64,000 bases of DNA, taken from positions 3,721,001 through 3,785,000 of the forward strand of contig NZ_CP092109.1 of assembly GCF_025263685.1 (NCBI RefSeq), given 5' to 3'. Origin of the DNA: Geoalkalibacter halelectricus (lineage in GTDB: Bacteria > Desulfobacterota > Desulfuromonadia > Desulfuromonadales > Geoalkalibacteraceae). Positions 23,815 through 33,281 of this stretch are shown one piece after another. The notes below the pieces were generated by a model. The model worked only from the letters and a program-made list of their open reading frames with translations, was not told where the DNA came from and searched no databases. Position 1 is the first letter of the stretch, and every line of letters begins with the position of its first letter. The translations under genes were made by a program, and so were the position numbers.

Positions 23815-24415
23815 TTTCTCGTACCTCCAGGTAGCGCCCCTTGGGGCTTAGGATGCAAGGGACGGCGGAGAGCGAGAGGCGCTCGGCCGTCGGGCGATCG
23901 AGGTAGAACACCCGGCGCCCGAGGCGCGCGCCGATGGCCTGGTGATCGCCCCCCGTGAGCAGCACCAGGGCTTGGGCGCCCCCGGCAAGCAGGGGCAGCC
24001 GCTCCAGCCAGGCGAGGTGCTCGGGGTTGTCGCCGTCGACGACCACCAGGGTCGGCACCGCGTCCAGGTAATCCAGGGGATTGAAGCGAAATCCCGCCGG
24101 ATAGAGCAGGGCGCCCTGCCCGTCGACGAGGTCGCGCTCCAGGCGATAGCTCGGATCGACCAGAAAGATTCGCTCCTCGCGGGCCGGCGGCAGACGCGCG
24201 GGCTGCGCGGGTCGGTACTCACCGGGGCGGGGGCTTGTGAGCTTTGTTTCCCAGTCGATCTCTCGCGCCCGCTCCTCGATCTCTTCGAGGGCGTCGCGCT
24301 CGGCGATGGGGTAGAGCGCTCCCACCCGGCCGAGGGACCGGGCGTGGCCGGGCGGCGCCTGCGTCGCGAGGAGCAGGGCCGCAAGAGTCGCCGCAACCGC
24401 CCAGGCGCGCCCCAT
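23789..24415 (-). CDS. traW: TraW, F-type pilus assembly protein
   Basis: Periplasmic protein; with TrbC it forms a fused protein in some systems. ATG 24415 (MGRAWAVAATLAALLLATQA) gives a signal peptide, and the start shares a base with the traN stop. Residues 28-65 (LGRVGALYPIAERDALEEIE) and the REERIFLVDPSYRLERDLVD block match TraW. 208 residues, the same as F TraW (210). Confidence 0.92.
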   Translation of the reverse strand: MGRAWAVAATLAALLLATQAPPGHARSLGRVGALYPIAERDALEEIEERAREIDWETKLTSPRPGEYRPAQPARLPPAREERIFLVDPSYRLERDLVDGQGALLYPAGFRFNPLDYLDAVPTLVVVDGDNPEHLAWLERLPLLAGGAQALVLLTGGDHQAIGARLGRRVFYLDRPTAERLSLSAVPCILSPKGRYLEVREIVPASTRD

Positions 24416-25827
24416 CAGCGGATCATCCGGTAGTGCTCCTCGATGCGCCGCTCGATGGTTTGCCGCGCTTCGGGGAGGCGCTCTTGCAGGCCGCGCTGGA
24501 TGTGACCGAAATACTCGCTCAGGTCGATGCGGGCGAAATCGAGCATCTGAAACTCCTCCGGGGTGAAGCCGCGACAGTTGGGGCTTTGCGCATGGCCCCA
24601 GCCGCCGTCGGGGCCGAAGCTCTTGAGCTGGGGGCGACCCTGTTCGTGAATGATGCGCGCGAGCTTCGAGTTGAAGCAGCAAAAGCCGCGCGCCCGCTGC
24701 ACGCAGCCGATGCCCGACCAGCGCCGCTCGCAATATTGGCCGAGATAGCGGCAGTAGCCCGAGGCGTCGAGCAGGGCGGCTTCCACGTCCGGCCGGCCGC
24801 AGCCGTCGCCGAAGAGCACCTGCATGGCGACATGGACCGCCGCCGCCACCGCGATGGTCGTCGGGTTGAGCAGCGCTCCGGCATAGGTGCTCATCCCCGC
24901 GCCGAGCGCGCCCTGGGTTCCGGCCCCGGCGGCCGCCGCCTGGGAGGCGCTCGCGACCCCCTGGCCCACGGCGGAGGTGGCGCCGAAGCTTGTCACCGCG
25001 CTTCCCGTGGCGACATTGGTCACCACCAGCTGGGTGCCGACGCTGGTCGCCGCGTAGGCCCCGCTCGCCACCTGATAGCCGTAGTAGGCGACCTGGCTCA
25101 TCTCATAGGCGGTCTGCACCCCGGTGATCATCTGCGAGAGGCTCACCCCCGTGGTGGAGTCGCTGAGGACTTGCGCATCGTTGCGGCAGCAGTTGTTGGT
25201 CAGCCCCACCGTGACGCCCGGCGGGCGGCATTTGCTGTTCTTGCCCGAGAAGATGTAGAGCTCGCCCAGGCAACTGCCGCTTGCGTCGCGCGCCCCGTCG
25301 TCGAGGTGCATGGCGCCTGACCAGGGCTCCTCGATGACGCTCTCGGGAAGCGAGACATCGACGCAGGTCGCCGCCGAACAGCGCATCTGCCCCGCGCCCG
25401 CGTCCAGGCAGGCGTATTGCTCGCCCAGCGGACAGACAAAGCGCGGCTGCGCCACGCACAACCCGCTTGGCGCATCGAGCTCCCCGGCCGCGCAGGAAGA
25501 ATCGAGCGGCTCGCCGTTCGCCCCCAGGCACCGCCCGCTCACTGGGTCATAGACGCTCTGCGCGGGACAGAGGGGCTGTTCGCAGCGCGTGTTTTGCGCC
25601 GAAAATTCCAGCGGCTCGGGACACTGCTCCAGGCAGGCGCGGCTGCCCAGGGGGCAGAACCAGGCGGGGTTGTGCGGGTCGTCGCCGAGGGCGAGGCACA
25701 GGGCCGTTTCACCGGGTCCGTCGAGGTAGCCGTCGCCGTTGAGATCGAGCCCGCACATCCAGGCGCCTTGCGCCGCCAGGGGCAGGGCGCACAGCAGGGC
25801 GGCCGAAAGCAGCAATCTAATTCTCAT
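24415..25827 (-). CDS. traN: TraN-like cysteine-rich outer-membrane protein
   Basis: TraN is the mating-pair stabilisation adhesin on the donor surface. Of 470 residues, a signal peptide (1-21) is followed by about 30 cysteines, many in CxxC-like spacing (MCGLDLNGDG, CPLGSRACLEQC). The closing region GYCRYLGQYCERRWSGIGC then RGFCCFNSKLARIIHEQGR and a LDFARIDLSEY block is typical of the TraN C-terminus. Shorter than F TraN (602), with the protein upstream possibly supplying the rest. Confidence 0.83.
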   Translation of the reverse strand: MRIRLLLSAALLCALPLAAQGAWMCGLDLNGDGYLDGPGETALCLALGDDPHNPAWFCPLGSRACLEQCPEPLEFSAQNTRCEQPLCPAQSVYDPVSGRCLGANGEPLDSSCAAGELDAPSGLCVAQPRFVCPLGEQYACLDAGAGQMRCSAATCVDVSLPESVIEEPWSGAMHLDDGARDASGSCLGELYIFSGKNSKCRPPGVTVGLTNNCCRNDAQVLSDSTTGVSLSQMITGVQTAYEMSQVAYYGYQVASGAYAATSVGTQLVVTNVATGSAVTSFGATSAVGQGVASASQAAAAGAGTQGALGAGMSTYAGALLNPTTIAVAAAVHVAMQVLFGDGCGRPDVEAALLDASGYCRYLGQYCERRWSGIGCVQRARGFCCFNSKLARIIHEQGRPQLKSFGPDGGWGHAQSPNCRGFTPEEFQMLDFARIDLSEYFGHIQRGLQERLPEARQTIERRIEEHYRMIR

Positions 25828-25839
25828 CAGCGCCTCCTC

Positions 25840-27885
25840 TCAAGGCAGGCTCTTGGCGGCGCCGTCCGAGCAGATCTGGTCGCGCCCCGCCAGGCGCAGG
25901 GTCTGCATGATGGCGGCGGCCTCGGCGAACTCGTTGAGGCAGCGGCAATCCTGCACGATCTCCTCGCCCGGCTCGACGGGGCAGCGCATCTCGCGGCAGG
26001 GCCGGTAGAAGAACTCAAAGCTCAGGGGCTCGGTGCGGGCCTGGACGGCGGTGCCCGCCACCGCCACCTGCGCCTCGACCTTGGGCCTGCGCGTCTTGCA
26101 CACCGGCTCGCACTCCTCGATCACGGCCGCCTGCGGCAGGTCCGCCGCGTGGGACGAATCCACCCAGGCGCCCTGGGCGTCGCGGCGGCGATCCTCGAAG
26201 CTCAGCCGCCCTTGCGCCTCCGCGGTGCTGGTGACGACGGCCGCCAGGCGCTCCTTGAGGTCGGCGAAGTCATGGCCGCCCGGCTGCTCGCACAGGTAGG
26301 TGCGATCCCTGGACCACCAGGGCCGCTCGAAGGTCTGGCCGCGACGGCTCTCGCGGATCAGGCGCACGCGAAACTCGCTGTTGAGGGAATGCTTGCCCGG
26401 GTCGTAGCCGCCGCCGGAGATGCGAAAGCCGTGCGCGCCGTCGCTCGGCACCGCGTAGGCGAACACGAAATAGGGATGGCCGATGTTCCAGCAGAGGGTG
26501 TAGGCGCCTCCGTCGGTCCGGTCGCCGACGATCTCGCCGTCCTCGGTCTCGACCCTGAGTTTGACCACCGTGTGCTGGCAGCCCGAGGGGGTGGTGTGCT
26601 GGGTCTTGACGATGCTGAAGGCCAGGGTGTCGCCGGCGCGCAGATCGACGAAGCGCTCGAAGACCGAGGCGTTGATGTTCTCCCAGCCCACCGCATGGCG
26701 CCACAGCAGGGAGTTGTGCAAAAAGGAGCTGCCCGCCACATAGCGGCCCTGGGGCAGGGGAGCAAGGCCCGTGGGGTTGAACTGCCGGTAGGTGGCGACG
26801 CCGTCGACCAGCTCCTGCTCCAGGCGGCAGGTGCGATCATCCTCGAGGGTTCGGCAGGTGTCGCTGAGGATCTCGCGGTAGAGATCGTAGTTGCGCCGAC
26901 AGATCCCGTCGGCGCCGATCTCCTGTAGAACCGGCGGCAGGATGGTCTCGGGCAGGGGATCGTCGCAGCGGTCGTGGATCTCGCTCACCTGGATCACCCG
27001 GCGCATGGCGCAGGCTCTCTTCTCGCCCGCCGTGCCGCGCTCGGAGAGTCCCGCCAGCAGCCGGTAGGGGCTTAAAGGGTCGGGCGTCTGGGCGGCGAGG
27101 CGCTCATCGAGGGCATCGGCGAGAAGAAAGGGATCGCTCAGATAGCGCGTCTCGGGCAAGGGGGCGCCTGCCGCAGGGGGCTTGTCGGCGGACGGCAGAG
27201 GCCGGGCGCGATCCTGACCGAAATAGGCGATGCGCGGGCCGTCGATCTCCACCTGGGAGACGGCGAAGTGGGGATGGGCTGCTTGCAGGGCGCCCACCGC
27301 GCCGCCGCCCAGGGTGTTGAGCACCTGGGGCAGGTTGCGCCACACCAGGGTGTCGCCGCAGGCGTTGTTGATGCAATAGCAGCCGCCCAGATCGAACACC
27401 TGGGCCGGTTGGAGAAAAAGCCGCCCGTCGTCGCGCGTCCCCCACAGGAAATGGCGGCACTGCTCCCAGGTGCCGGGCGTGCAGGAGATCACCCCGTTGG
27501 CGCACACGCCCGAGACCGCGAAGGGCAGTTGCTCGACGGCTTCGAGTCGGCCGGTGAAGTCGAGATCCTGGGCGATGATGACCTGGGTCAGATCGCCCGT
27601 GGCGCCCGGCTGCGCGAAAACTTCCAGCAAGCGGCGCGAGGAGGGAAAACTGAGCTGCGCCGAAAAACGGGTGGCGCCGTCCAGGGTGGCGAGCTGCGCC
27701 TCGCTGGAGAGCAGGGGGTTGCCGAGGGACTCGCGCAGGGCCTCGGGCGATCCGTAGCGGCCGACGAACTGCGCGCCCTGGCGAAGGCCATCTTCCTGCC
27801 CGCTCTGGGCGAGGGTGCTTAGGGCCAGCAGCGCCGCCAGGCTAGTCGCTCCGGCCCGCCACCATCTTCGCGATGGCCTCTTCAT
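25840..27885 (-). CDS. Large secreted cysteine-rich transfer protein, TraN-related by position
   Basis: 681 residues with a signal peptide (1-26). Cysteine pairs occur throughout (GVCANGVISCTPGTWEQC, LGGCYCINNACGD, CRCLNEF). The middle (about 380-560) is beta-rich (SFLHNSLLWRHAVGWENINA, ISGGGYDPGKHSLNSEFRV) and could be a ligand-binding domain. It sits between traC and traN, and no such gene is in the F operon. It may be a second adhesin or part of a split TraN. It overlaps the end of traC by 44 bases. Confidence 0.65.
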   Translation of the reverse strand: MKRPSRRWWRAGATSLAALLALSTLAQSGQEDGLRQGAQFVGRYGSPEALRESLGNPLLSSEAQLATLDGATRFSAQLSFPSSRRLLEVFAQPGATGDLTQVIIAQDLDFTGRLEAVEQLPFAVSGVCANGVISCTPGTWEQCRHFLWGTRDDGRLFLQPAQVFDLGGCYCINNACGDTLVWRNLPQVLNTLGGGAVGALQAAHPHFAVSQVEIDGPRIAYFGQDRARPLPSADKPPAAGAPLPETRYLSDPFLLADALDERLAAQTPDPLSPYRLLAGLSERGTAGEKRACAMRRVIQVSEIHDRCDDPLPETILPPVLQEIGADGICRRNYDLYREILSDTCRTLEDDRTCRLEQELVDGVATYRQFNPTGLAPLPQGRYVAGSSFLHNSLLWRHAVGWENINASVFERFVDLRAGDTLAFSIVKTQHTTPSGCQHTVVKLRVETEDGEIVGDRTDGGAYTLCWNIGHPYFVFAYAVPSDGAHGFRISGGGYDPGKHSLNSEFRVRLIRESRRGQTFERPWWSRDRTYLCEQPGGHDFADLKERLAAVVTSTAEAQGRLSFEDRRRDAQGAWVDSSHAADLPQAAVIEECEPVCKTRRPKVEAQVAVAGTAVQARTEPLSFEFFYRPCREMRCPVEPGEEIVQDCRCLNEFAEAAAIMQTLRLAGRDQICSDGAAKSLP

Positions 27886-30295
27886 AGCTTGCTCCCCGCG
27901 TGACCAGCGCCTCGATGGCGGCCACTTCGCTCGCCGTGGTGGTGTAGGCGTAGTAGGAAAAGGGGTCCACCACCAGCCGTCCCACGCCCACCCCGAAGGG
28001 CGTGTCCATGAAGATCTCGGTGTAGCGCGGCTTCTTGCTCTTGACCCCCTTGAGCAGATCCAGGGTGAAGGGGTCGTAGTCGATGAGGCGCCGCTCGGCG
28101 GCCTTGGCGATGTCGTCGGATTCCAGGAAGAAGCGAAAGGCGCTGTTGGCCCAGATCACCTCGCCCGCATCACCGAAGCGCGTGATGTCGAGCGCCGACT
28201 GGGTGATGATGGTGAAGGAGCCGCCGTACTTGCGCGCCCGCCGGTAGCCCTCCTCGATGACCTGGGCGATGCCGCTCGCCTCGCGCAGAAACCGCCAGGC
28301 CTCATCGAAGATCACGAAGCGCGGCGTCGTGCGATCCGAGAGATAGAGATCCTTGGTCACGTCGTTGACCACCTGCAGGGTCACCACCCGAAACAGCTCG
28401 CTGATGCCGGCCAGCTCCTCCAACTCCAGCACCACGAACTCATCGCTTGAGATGTCGAAGGTCGAGGGGCCGTTGAAAAAGCGCCCGTAGGGACCGGCGC
28501 TGGTGAAGGCGGCCAGGTTGAAGGCCAGGCGCTCGGCCGCCTCGCGGATCTCGCCCTGCTCCTTGCCGTGCAGGCGCGCCTCGGAGAGATAGGCGTGCAC
28601 GGTGTTGATCTCGGCCTGCGGGCCTTGTTGCTCGTAGGCCCAGCGCACGGCGTTCTTGATCAGGGTCATCTCGATCTCCGAGGGGCGCGTGGCGGTGCCG
28701 CTGAAGGCCATCTGCGCGATGATCGGCGCGATCACCGGGATGTCGTTGACCTCGTCGACCACGTTGGTGAAGGGGTTGAGACAGGGCATGTCGGCGCCGG
28801 AAAAGGCCAGAAAGCGCGCGCCGTACATCTTGGTGGCCTTCTGGTAGCTGCGGCCGATGTCGATGATGCGGATCTTGGCGCCGGTGGCGTAGTAGTTGCC
28901 CACCAGGTAGTTGACGAAAAAGCTCTTGCCCCCGCCGCTGCCCGCCGAGACCAGGGCGTTGTGGTTGTTGGCCTGGGCGTCGAAGAGATCAAGGCCGCAG
29001 ATCTGCCCCTTGCGCCCGGCGAACAGCAGCACCGGGCTGCCCGACCCGGAAAAATCCCCCTGGATGGGGCTGATGAGGGAGATCGCCTCGGTCTGGGCGA
29101 TATGGTCGCGGGCGATGACGGCGAGGTTGTTGCCGCTGTGATAGAGCCCGAAGGGCAGGCTCGCGACAAAGAGCACCGGCAGGATGCCGCGCTCCTCCTG
29201 CATGACGTAGCCCTGGCCCTCCCAGAGCCTGCGCGCGCGGGTGAGGGCGCAGGCCGCCTGCTCCTCGTCGCGCCCGATCACCCAGAAGGCGGGCACCACG
29301 CGCAAAAAGAGCTTTTGCTTCTCCAACTCGTCGGTGGCCCAGAAAAACTCCTCCTTCTGACGGTTGAGCCCCATGCTGAAGCTGTTGGGCTTCTGGTCCT
29401 TCTGCAAGAGCGTGAAGTTGCACTTGGTGTGCAGGCTCTTGGCCTGGTTCTCCAAGAGGATGTTGAGGCAGTAGAGAAAGGGCGTGGTGATCTGCTCGGC
29501 GTCGGAGATCACCCCCTCAATGCCGCCGAAGCTTCTGTGGGTGCGCAGGGCATCGACCCAGGTGGGAAAGGTCTTGGGGGTCAGGCAGCGCAGCCTTTGG
29601 CTGCCCACCCGCAGCTGGGCGAACTCCTTGGCGATGGCGGTTTCGGCGAGAATCACCTGCTTGCGGATCGGCAGGCGCTCATCGTAGCTGTCGGCGTTGG
29701 CGCCCGGCTCGTCGTTGAGCAGTCGGCGCAGCCAGCCGACCAGCTCCACGGGCTTCAAGGGGCGCGGATAGAGGCGCGCGCCGAAGAGGTTTTCCTCCAG
29801 CATGAGGGCTGCCTCGCGCGGCCGAAAATCCCGGGCGCCCGCCGGGGCCTTGGCGGCGAAGAACAGGCGAAACTGGCGCAGCGGAATCTCCGACATCTGC
29901 TCCAGGCCCAGGCGCCCCTCATGCAAAAAGGCGGTGAAGTTCTCGCCGATGCGGTTGAGCAGGGGGTTCTGGCGGGTCTTGGTCTTGAGGTGGCGCTCGA
30001 GCACCGGTGTTACGTGCGGGTCGGCGTGCAGGATGAACTGAAACACCGCGCCCTCGGGAAAGCCCGCGCGAAACAGCCCTTCGAGGGTCGTGTAGGCGCT
30101 CTGCGGCGCGAAGTTGAGCGGGCGGCACTCCCAGATCATGCCCAGGGTGCCGTCGCTGTTGTGATAGATCTGGGAGTCCTCGTCATAGGCCAGGTAGGGC
30201 AGGTAATCCGAGAAGCTCTCGCGGCGGCATTGGCGGGCGAGGTGTTCCTGGGTGAGGCCGCCGCCTTGGCCGAACAAAAGGGTGAACAGGCCCAT
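27842..30295 (-). CDS. traC: TraC/VirB4-family secretion ATPase
   Basis: Cytoplasmic ATPase that powers pilus assembly and transfer. ATG 30295 (MGLFTLLFGQGGGL) gives 817 residues (F TraC is 875). N-terminal TraC_F_IV domain (YLAYDEDSQIYHNSDGTLG). P-loop SAGSGGGKS at residues 450-458. The Walker B strand is RFVIFDEAWRFL, and TIITQSALDI follows. All motifs are intact. It overlaps the start of the downstream cysteine-rich gene and lies four bases after traV. Confidence 0.96.
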   Translation of the reverse strand: MGLFTLLFGQGGGLTQEHLARQCRRESFSDYLPYLAYDEDSQIYHNSDGTLGMIWECRPLNFAPQSAYTTLEGLFRAGFPEGAVFQFILHADPHVTPVLERHLKTKTRQNPLLNRIGENFTAFLHEGRLGLEQMSEIPLRQFRLFFAAKAPAGARDFRPREAALMLEENLFGARLYPRPLKPVELVGWLRRLLNDEPGANADSYDERLPIRKQVILAETAIAKEFAQLRVGSQRLRCLTPKTFPTWVDALRTHRSFGGIEGVISDAEQITTPFLYCLNILLENQAKSLHTKCNFTLLQKDQKPNSFSMGLNRQKEEFFWATDELEKQKLFLRVVPAFWVIGRDEEQAACALTRARRLWEGQGYVMQEERGILPVLFVASLPFGLYHSGNNLAVIARDHIAQTEAISLISPIQGDFSGSGSPVLLFAGRKGQICGLDLFDAQANNHNALVSAGSGGGKSFFVNYLVGNYYATGAKIRIIDIGRSYQKATKMYGARFLAFSGADMPCLNPFTNVVDEVNDIPVIAPIIAQMAFSGTATRPSEIEMTLIKNAVRWAYEQQGPQAEINTVHAYLSEARLHGKEQGEIREAAERLAFNLAAFTSAGPYGRFFNGPSTFDISSDEFVVLELEELAGISELFRVVTLQVVNDVTKDLYLSDRTTPRFVIFDEAWRFLREASGIAQVIEEGYRRARKYGGSFTIITQSALDITRFGDAGEVIWANSAFRFFLESDDIAKAAERRLIDYDPFTLDLLKGVKSKKPRYTEIFMDTPFGVGVGRLVVDPFSYYAYTTTASEVAAIEALVTRGASYEEAIAKMVAGRSD

Positions 30296-30299
30296 GGCT

Positions 30300-30692
30300 C
30301 TAGTCCTCCAGTTCCCTGGCGCGCTCGCCGAGCACGAAGCGCGGCTCATCGACGAAGAAATAGGTGTAGCGCGGCATGTGCAGCTCGTTCTCGGCGCCCC
30401 GGTAGGGCAAAAAGAGCACGCGCATCACCTTGGGCGGCGCCACCAGGGGCGCCGCGGGCTCCTCCAGCAGCCCCGCCATGCGGCTGAAAAGCCGCGCGCG
30501 GTAGGCCTCCAGGGCCGCCTCGCCCTCGGCGGCGCGCTCAGGCCGCCGGCCGCCCTTGCTCTCCAGGTAGGCCTGCTCCACCGGCACGCACTTGCCCGGA
30601 TCGGTGTCGGGACAGTTGAACTTGCTGGCGTAGGGCGAGCAGCCGCTCGCCAGGAGCAGACCGAGGATCAACGACTTTGTGATGGGATTCAC
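30300..30692 (-). CDS. traV: TraV lipoprotein of the outer-membrane core complex
   Basis: VirB7-like lipoprotein that anchors the core complex. GTG 30692 overlaps the traB stop (GTGA). The product is 130 residues, with signal LILGLLLASGC giving a lipidated Cys18, then CPDTDPGKCV, which matches the F TraV cysteine pair. F TraV is 171 residues. The C-terminal part (PKVMRVLFLPYRGAENELHM) is the beta segment that contacts TraK/TraB. Confidence 0.88.
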   Translation of the reverse strand: MNPITKSLILGLLLASGCSPYASKFNCPDTDPGKCVPVEQAYLESKGGRRPERAAEGEAALEAYRARLFSRMAGLLEEPAAPLVAPPKVMRVLFLPYRGAENELHMPRYTYFFVDEPRFVLGERARELED

Positions 30693-31879
30693 CAGCCACC
30701 TCCCGTTTCGCGAATTTCCAGGGTCACGCCTTCCTGGATGACCAGGGTGATGTCCTTGGTCGCTCCCACCTCGATGACCGGCATGGTCTGCTTGGCCAGA
30801 TCGAGATAGAACTTCTGCACGTCCTTGAAGCCCTGGGAGATCCCCGAGGCCGCGCCCACCCGCAGGATGTCCCCGCTGGGGATGGTCTGGGTGGTGCCCA
30901 GGGGGCTTACGCTGGTGACCGTGGAGGTGGCCGAGATGGCATCGGCGGCCCCGCCGAAAAACCCCGCGAGCATCGAGCGCGCGATGTTGGCGCCCATCTT
31001 GGCCACTACCTGGCCCTTGAGGCCGATCTTGCCGTCCTCGTCCACGACAAAACCCTTGACCTTCTGGTCGATCACCGCCTCGCCCTTGCGCGAGATGCAC
31101 GAGAGCGAGACCAGTTGCAGGTGCGCGCGCTCATCGGCGAGGTTGCCCACCCCGTCGGCGATGACGAAGCAGCCCTTGAGGTCGGCCTTGACGCTGTTGG
31201 GCAGCACCGCCAGCTCCTTGACCCGCAGCAGCACCGGCACGGGGTTGCCGCGCGCCGCCTCGACGGTGGGGGCGTCAAGGCCGGAAAGTAGCGTCGCCGC
31301 CATGAAAGAAGGGGGCAGATAGACGCTCGGGCGGCTGGCTTTTTTTTTATCCTCGCTCGCGGCGCTCGCCGAGGCGCTCACATGGGCGATGCCGCCCACG
31401 ACCAGCACCGGCTCGGGAGGCGGAGGCGCGGCCGGCAGGGGCGCGCCGCCCGGGCCGGGCAGGGGCAGGGGTGGCGGCGGGTAGCCGGTTAGCGGCGCCA
31501 CGCGCCCGGCGGGGCGCACCTCGGGCGGGCCTTGGAGGGTGTCGGCCTCGGACCGCGTTTCACCCGGTTCCTGCGCGACGGCGCTCGCGCGCTGCTGCTT
31601 TTCGCGCTGGATATCCTCGACCAACTGGCGCAACTCCGAGAGCTCGGCGTCACGCCGGGAGAGATCGCGCAGGCTCTCCTGGTAGAGATCTTTTTTCAGC
31701 AGGGACGGGGCGGGGGTGAGCACCTGAGGCTTGACTTGCCGCTCGACGGGCTCTCGTTTCTCGCCGCGCAGCAACACGCCCACCACGGCAAACAGCATGA
31801 GGCTGCCGCTCACGGCGGCAACCACGGCAAAGCGCTTCTTGCGGGGCGAAAGTCCCCGCCAGCGATCCTTGAGGCTCAT
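30689..31879 (-). CDS. traB: TraB/VirB10-family envelope-spanning protein
   Basis: Links inner and outer membranes in the secretion core. Of 396 residues, one membrane helix (about 17-37) is followed by a coiled coil (65-95, ELRQLVEDIQREKQQRASAV), a proline-rich linker (130-160, YPPPPLPLPGPGGAPLPAAP), and the VirB10 beta-barrel with LPPSFMAATLLSGLDAP, KGCFVIADGVGN, RGNPVPVLLRVKELAVLPNS and SGISQGFKDVQKFYLDLAKQ. The family call is secure. Overlaps traK and traV. Confidence 0.96.
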   Translation of the reverse strand: MSLKDRWRGLSPRKKRFAVVAAVSGSLMLFAVVGVLLRGEKREPVERQVKPQVLTPAPSLLKKDLYQESLRDLSRRDAELSELRQLVEDIQREKQQRASAVAQEPGETRSEADTLQGPPEVRPAGRVAPLTGYPPPPLPLPGPGGAPLPAAPPPPEPVLVVGGIAHVSASASAASEDKKKASRPSVYLPPSFMAATLLSGLDAPTVEAARGNPVPVLLRVKELAVLPNSVKADLKGCFVIADGVGNLADERAHLQLVSLSCISRKGEAVIDQKVKGFVVDEDGKIGLKGQVVAKMGANIARSMLAGFFGGAADAISATSTVTSVSPLGTTQTIPSGDILRVGAASGISQGFKDVQKFYLDLAKQTMPVIEVGATKDITLVIQEGVTLEIRETGGGW

Positions 31880-32721
31880 GGCAGACCTCCCGGTGCAAAC
31901 GCCGTCCAGCGGCTCCAGTCCTCGCCCTGCGGCTTGACCTCGACCACAAAGAGGCGCGTTGTCCCACCCGGTTGCAGCAGCAGTTCCTCGACGGCCACCG
32001 CCACCGGGTTATCGACCAGCTCCGCGCGCAGGAACATCTCCTCCTTGAGGCGCAGGCCCGGCTGCCCGGGGCGAAGCCGCGCCACCAGCTCGCGCAGGCG
32101 CAGCCCCTCGCCCTCGACCAGGATCTCGCGGACCAGGCTCAGTTCCAACTCGGCGAACAGATCCAGGTCGCGGCGCAGGGGACGCACCAGGTAGCTCTCG
32201 GCCGGCTCGTCGGCGTAGGCCTCGCGGATCAGGCGCAGGGCCTTTCGCTCCAGGGGCAGGCCCTCAAAGAGCGCGAGGTTTCTGCGCACCCGCTCGCCCT
32301 GGCCCGAGGACAGTTGCACCACCTGGGCGGGGATCTGCTCGGGGATGCTCACCAGGTTATAGACCGACTGGCCGCAGACCACGAAAAACTCCGAGGGCGT
32401 CTCGCTGTAGAGGGTGCGGTTGCCCTGGCGCGTGGCGGTGAACTTGACGAAGGCGTTCTTGCCGACGATGCGCACCTCGATGCCCTTTTCCTGACTGAAG
32501 GTCAGATCGCGGATGTCCTCCGAGCACACCAGGCGGTTGACGTCGGTGCTCGACAGCCGGATGCGCGTGCTGATCTCCGGCAGCACCGTCGTGGGCCAGG
32601 GGTTAGTCCCGGCCGGGGCTGTCAGGGAAGGATCGGCGAACCCGTCGGCGGCGGCCGGGGCGGGAAGAACCGACCCCAGCAGGGCGGCCGCGAGCATCAG
32701 AGTCAGGGGGCGAGGGGTCAT
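31876..32721 (-). CDS. traK: TraK, secretin-like VirB9 analogue
   Basis: Periplasmic/outer-membrane protein of the core complex with TraB and TraV. Of 281 residues, a signal peptide (1-25) is followed by the TraK block ISTRIRLSSTDVNRLVCSED then EVRIVGKNAFVKFTATRQG, with a C-terminal beta domain (RLFVVEVKPQGEDWSRW). F TraK is 242 residues. Start and stop codons overlap with traB and traE. It is unrelated to the oriT TraK at 3931-4302. Confidence 0.93.
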   Translation of the reverse strand: MTPRPLTLMLAAALLGSVLPAPAAADGFADPSLTAPAGTNPWPTTVLPEISTRIRLSSTDVNRLVCSEDIRDLTFSQEKGIEVRIVGKNAFVKFTATRQGNRTLYSETPSEFFVVCGQSVYNLVSIPEQIPAQVVQLSSGQGERVRRNLALFEGLPLERKALRLIREAYADEPAESYLVRPLRRDLDLFAELELSLVREILVEGEGLRLRELVARLRPGQPGLRLKEEMFLRAELVDNPVAVAVEELLLQPGGTTRLFVVEVKPQGEDWSRWTAFAPGGLP

Positions 32722-33281
32722 TACTTGGCGTCCTTTTCCGAGAGTTCAACGATCCAGAACCGCCCGCCCTCCATGAGGTAATCCAGGACGTAGGTGCTGG
32801 AGGCTTCCGCGATTTTTTTGTCCTGCACATAGAGCAGGCGCGTGCCGGTGATCTCCAGGCGCCGTCGGTTCTCGTCCTGCACGATGCGCTGGGTGTGAAA
32901 GACGCTGCTCGTCTGGGTCGCCTCGATGGTGTCGGCCATCTCGTAGAACATGGCGCGCGCCGCCGCGTAGCTCTGCGGCCGGTAGAGGGTGAGCAGTTCC
33001 TCGAACTGGCGCCTCGCGGTGGCGGGCGAATGGCTCAGGCCCAGGGCGGCGACATAGCGCCCCATCTGGTTGAGATAGGCGGGATCGGCCCTGTGGCCGC
33101 GCACCTCCATGGCGCCCTCGAATCCCGGCGGCACGATGATGGTGCGCTGCTCGTCGAGCAGGCCGTTGAGCGTGCAGGAGTTGTGCAGGGTCGCCGCGCC
33201 CATCACCACCACCACCAGCTTGAGCAGGCGGTTTTCGGCGAAGAGGTTGGAGGATTTCTGGATGAACAGGGGCAGCTTCAC
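32721..33281 (-). CDS. traE: TraE, VirB5/VirB8-like inner-membrane protein
   Basis: Pilus assembly protein. GTG 33281 overlaps the traL stop (GTGA), so the start is fixed by coupling. Of 186 residues (F TraE is 188), a membrane helix at about 20-35 (LLKLVVVVMGAATLHNS) is followed by a periplasmic domain with LYRPQSYAAARAMFYEMADT and RRRLEITGTRLLYVQDKKI, typical of TraE. Confidence 0.94.
   Translation of the reverse strand: MKLPLFIQKSSNLFAENRLLKLVVVVMGAATLHNSCTLNGLLDEQRTIIVPPGFEGAMEVRGHRADPAYLNQMGRYVAALGLSHSPATARRQFEELLTLYRPQSYAAARAMFYEMADTIEATQTSSVFHTQRIVQDENRRRLEITGTRLLYVQDKKIAEASSTYVLDYLMEGGRFWIVELSEKDAK

Noticed and set aside
28568-30487. 639-codon plus-strand frame opposite traC
   Set aside because: The complementary frame is the well-matched TraC ATPase with intact Walker motifs; the plus frame is compositional noise.
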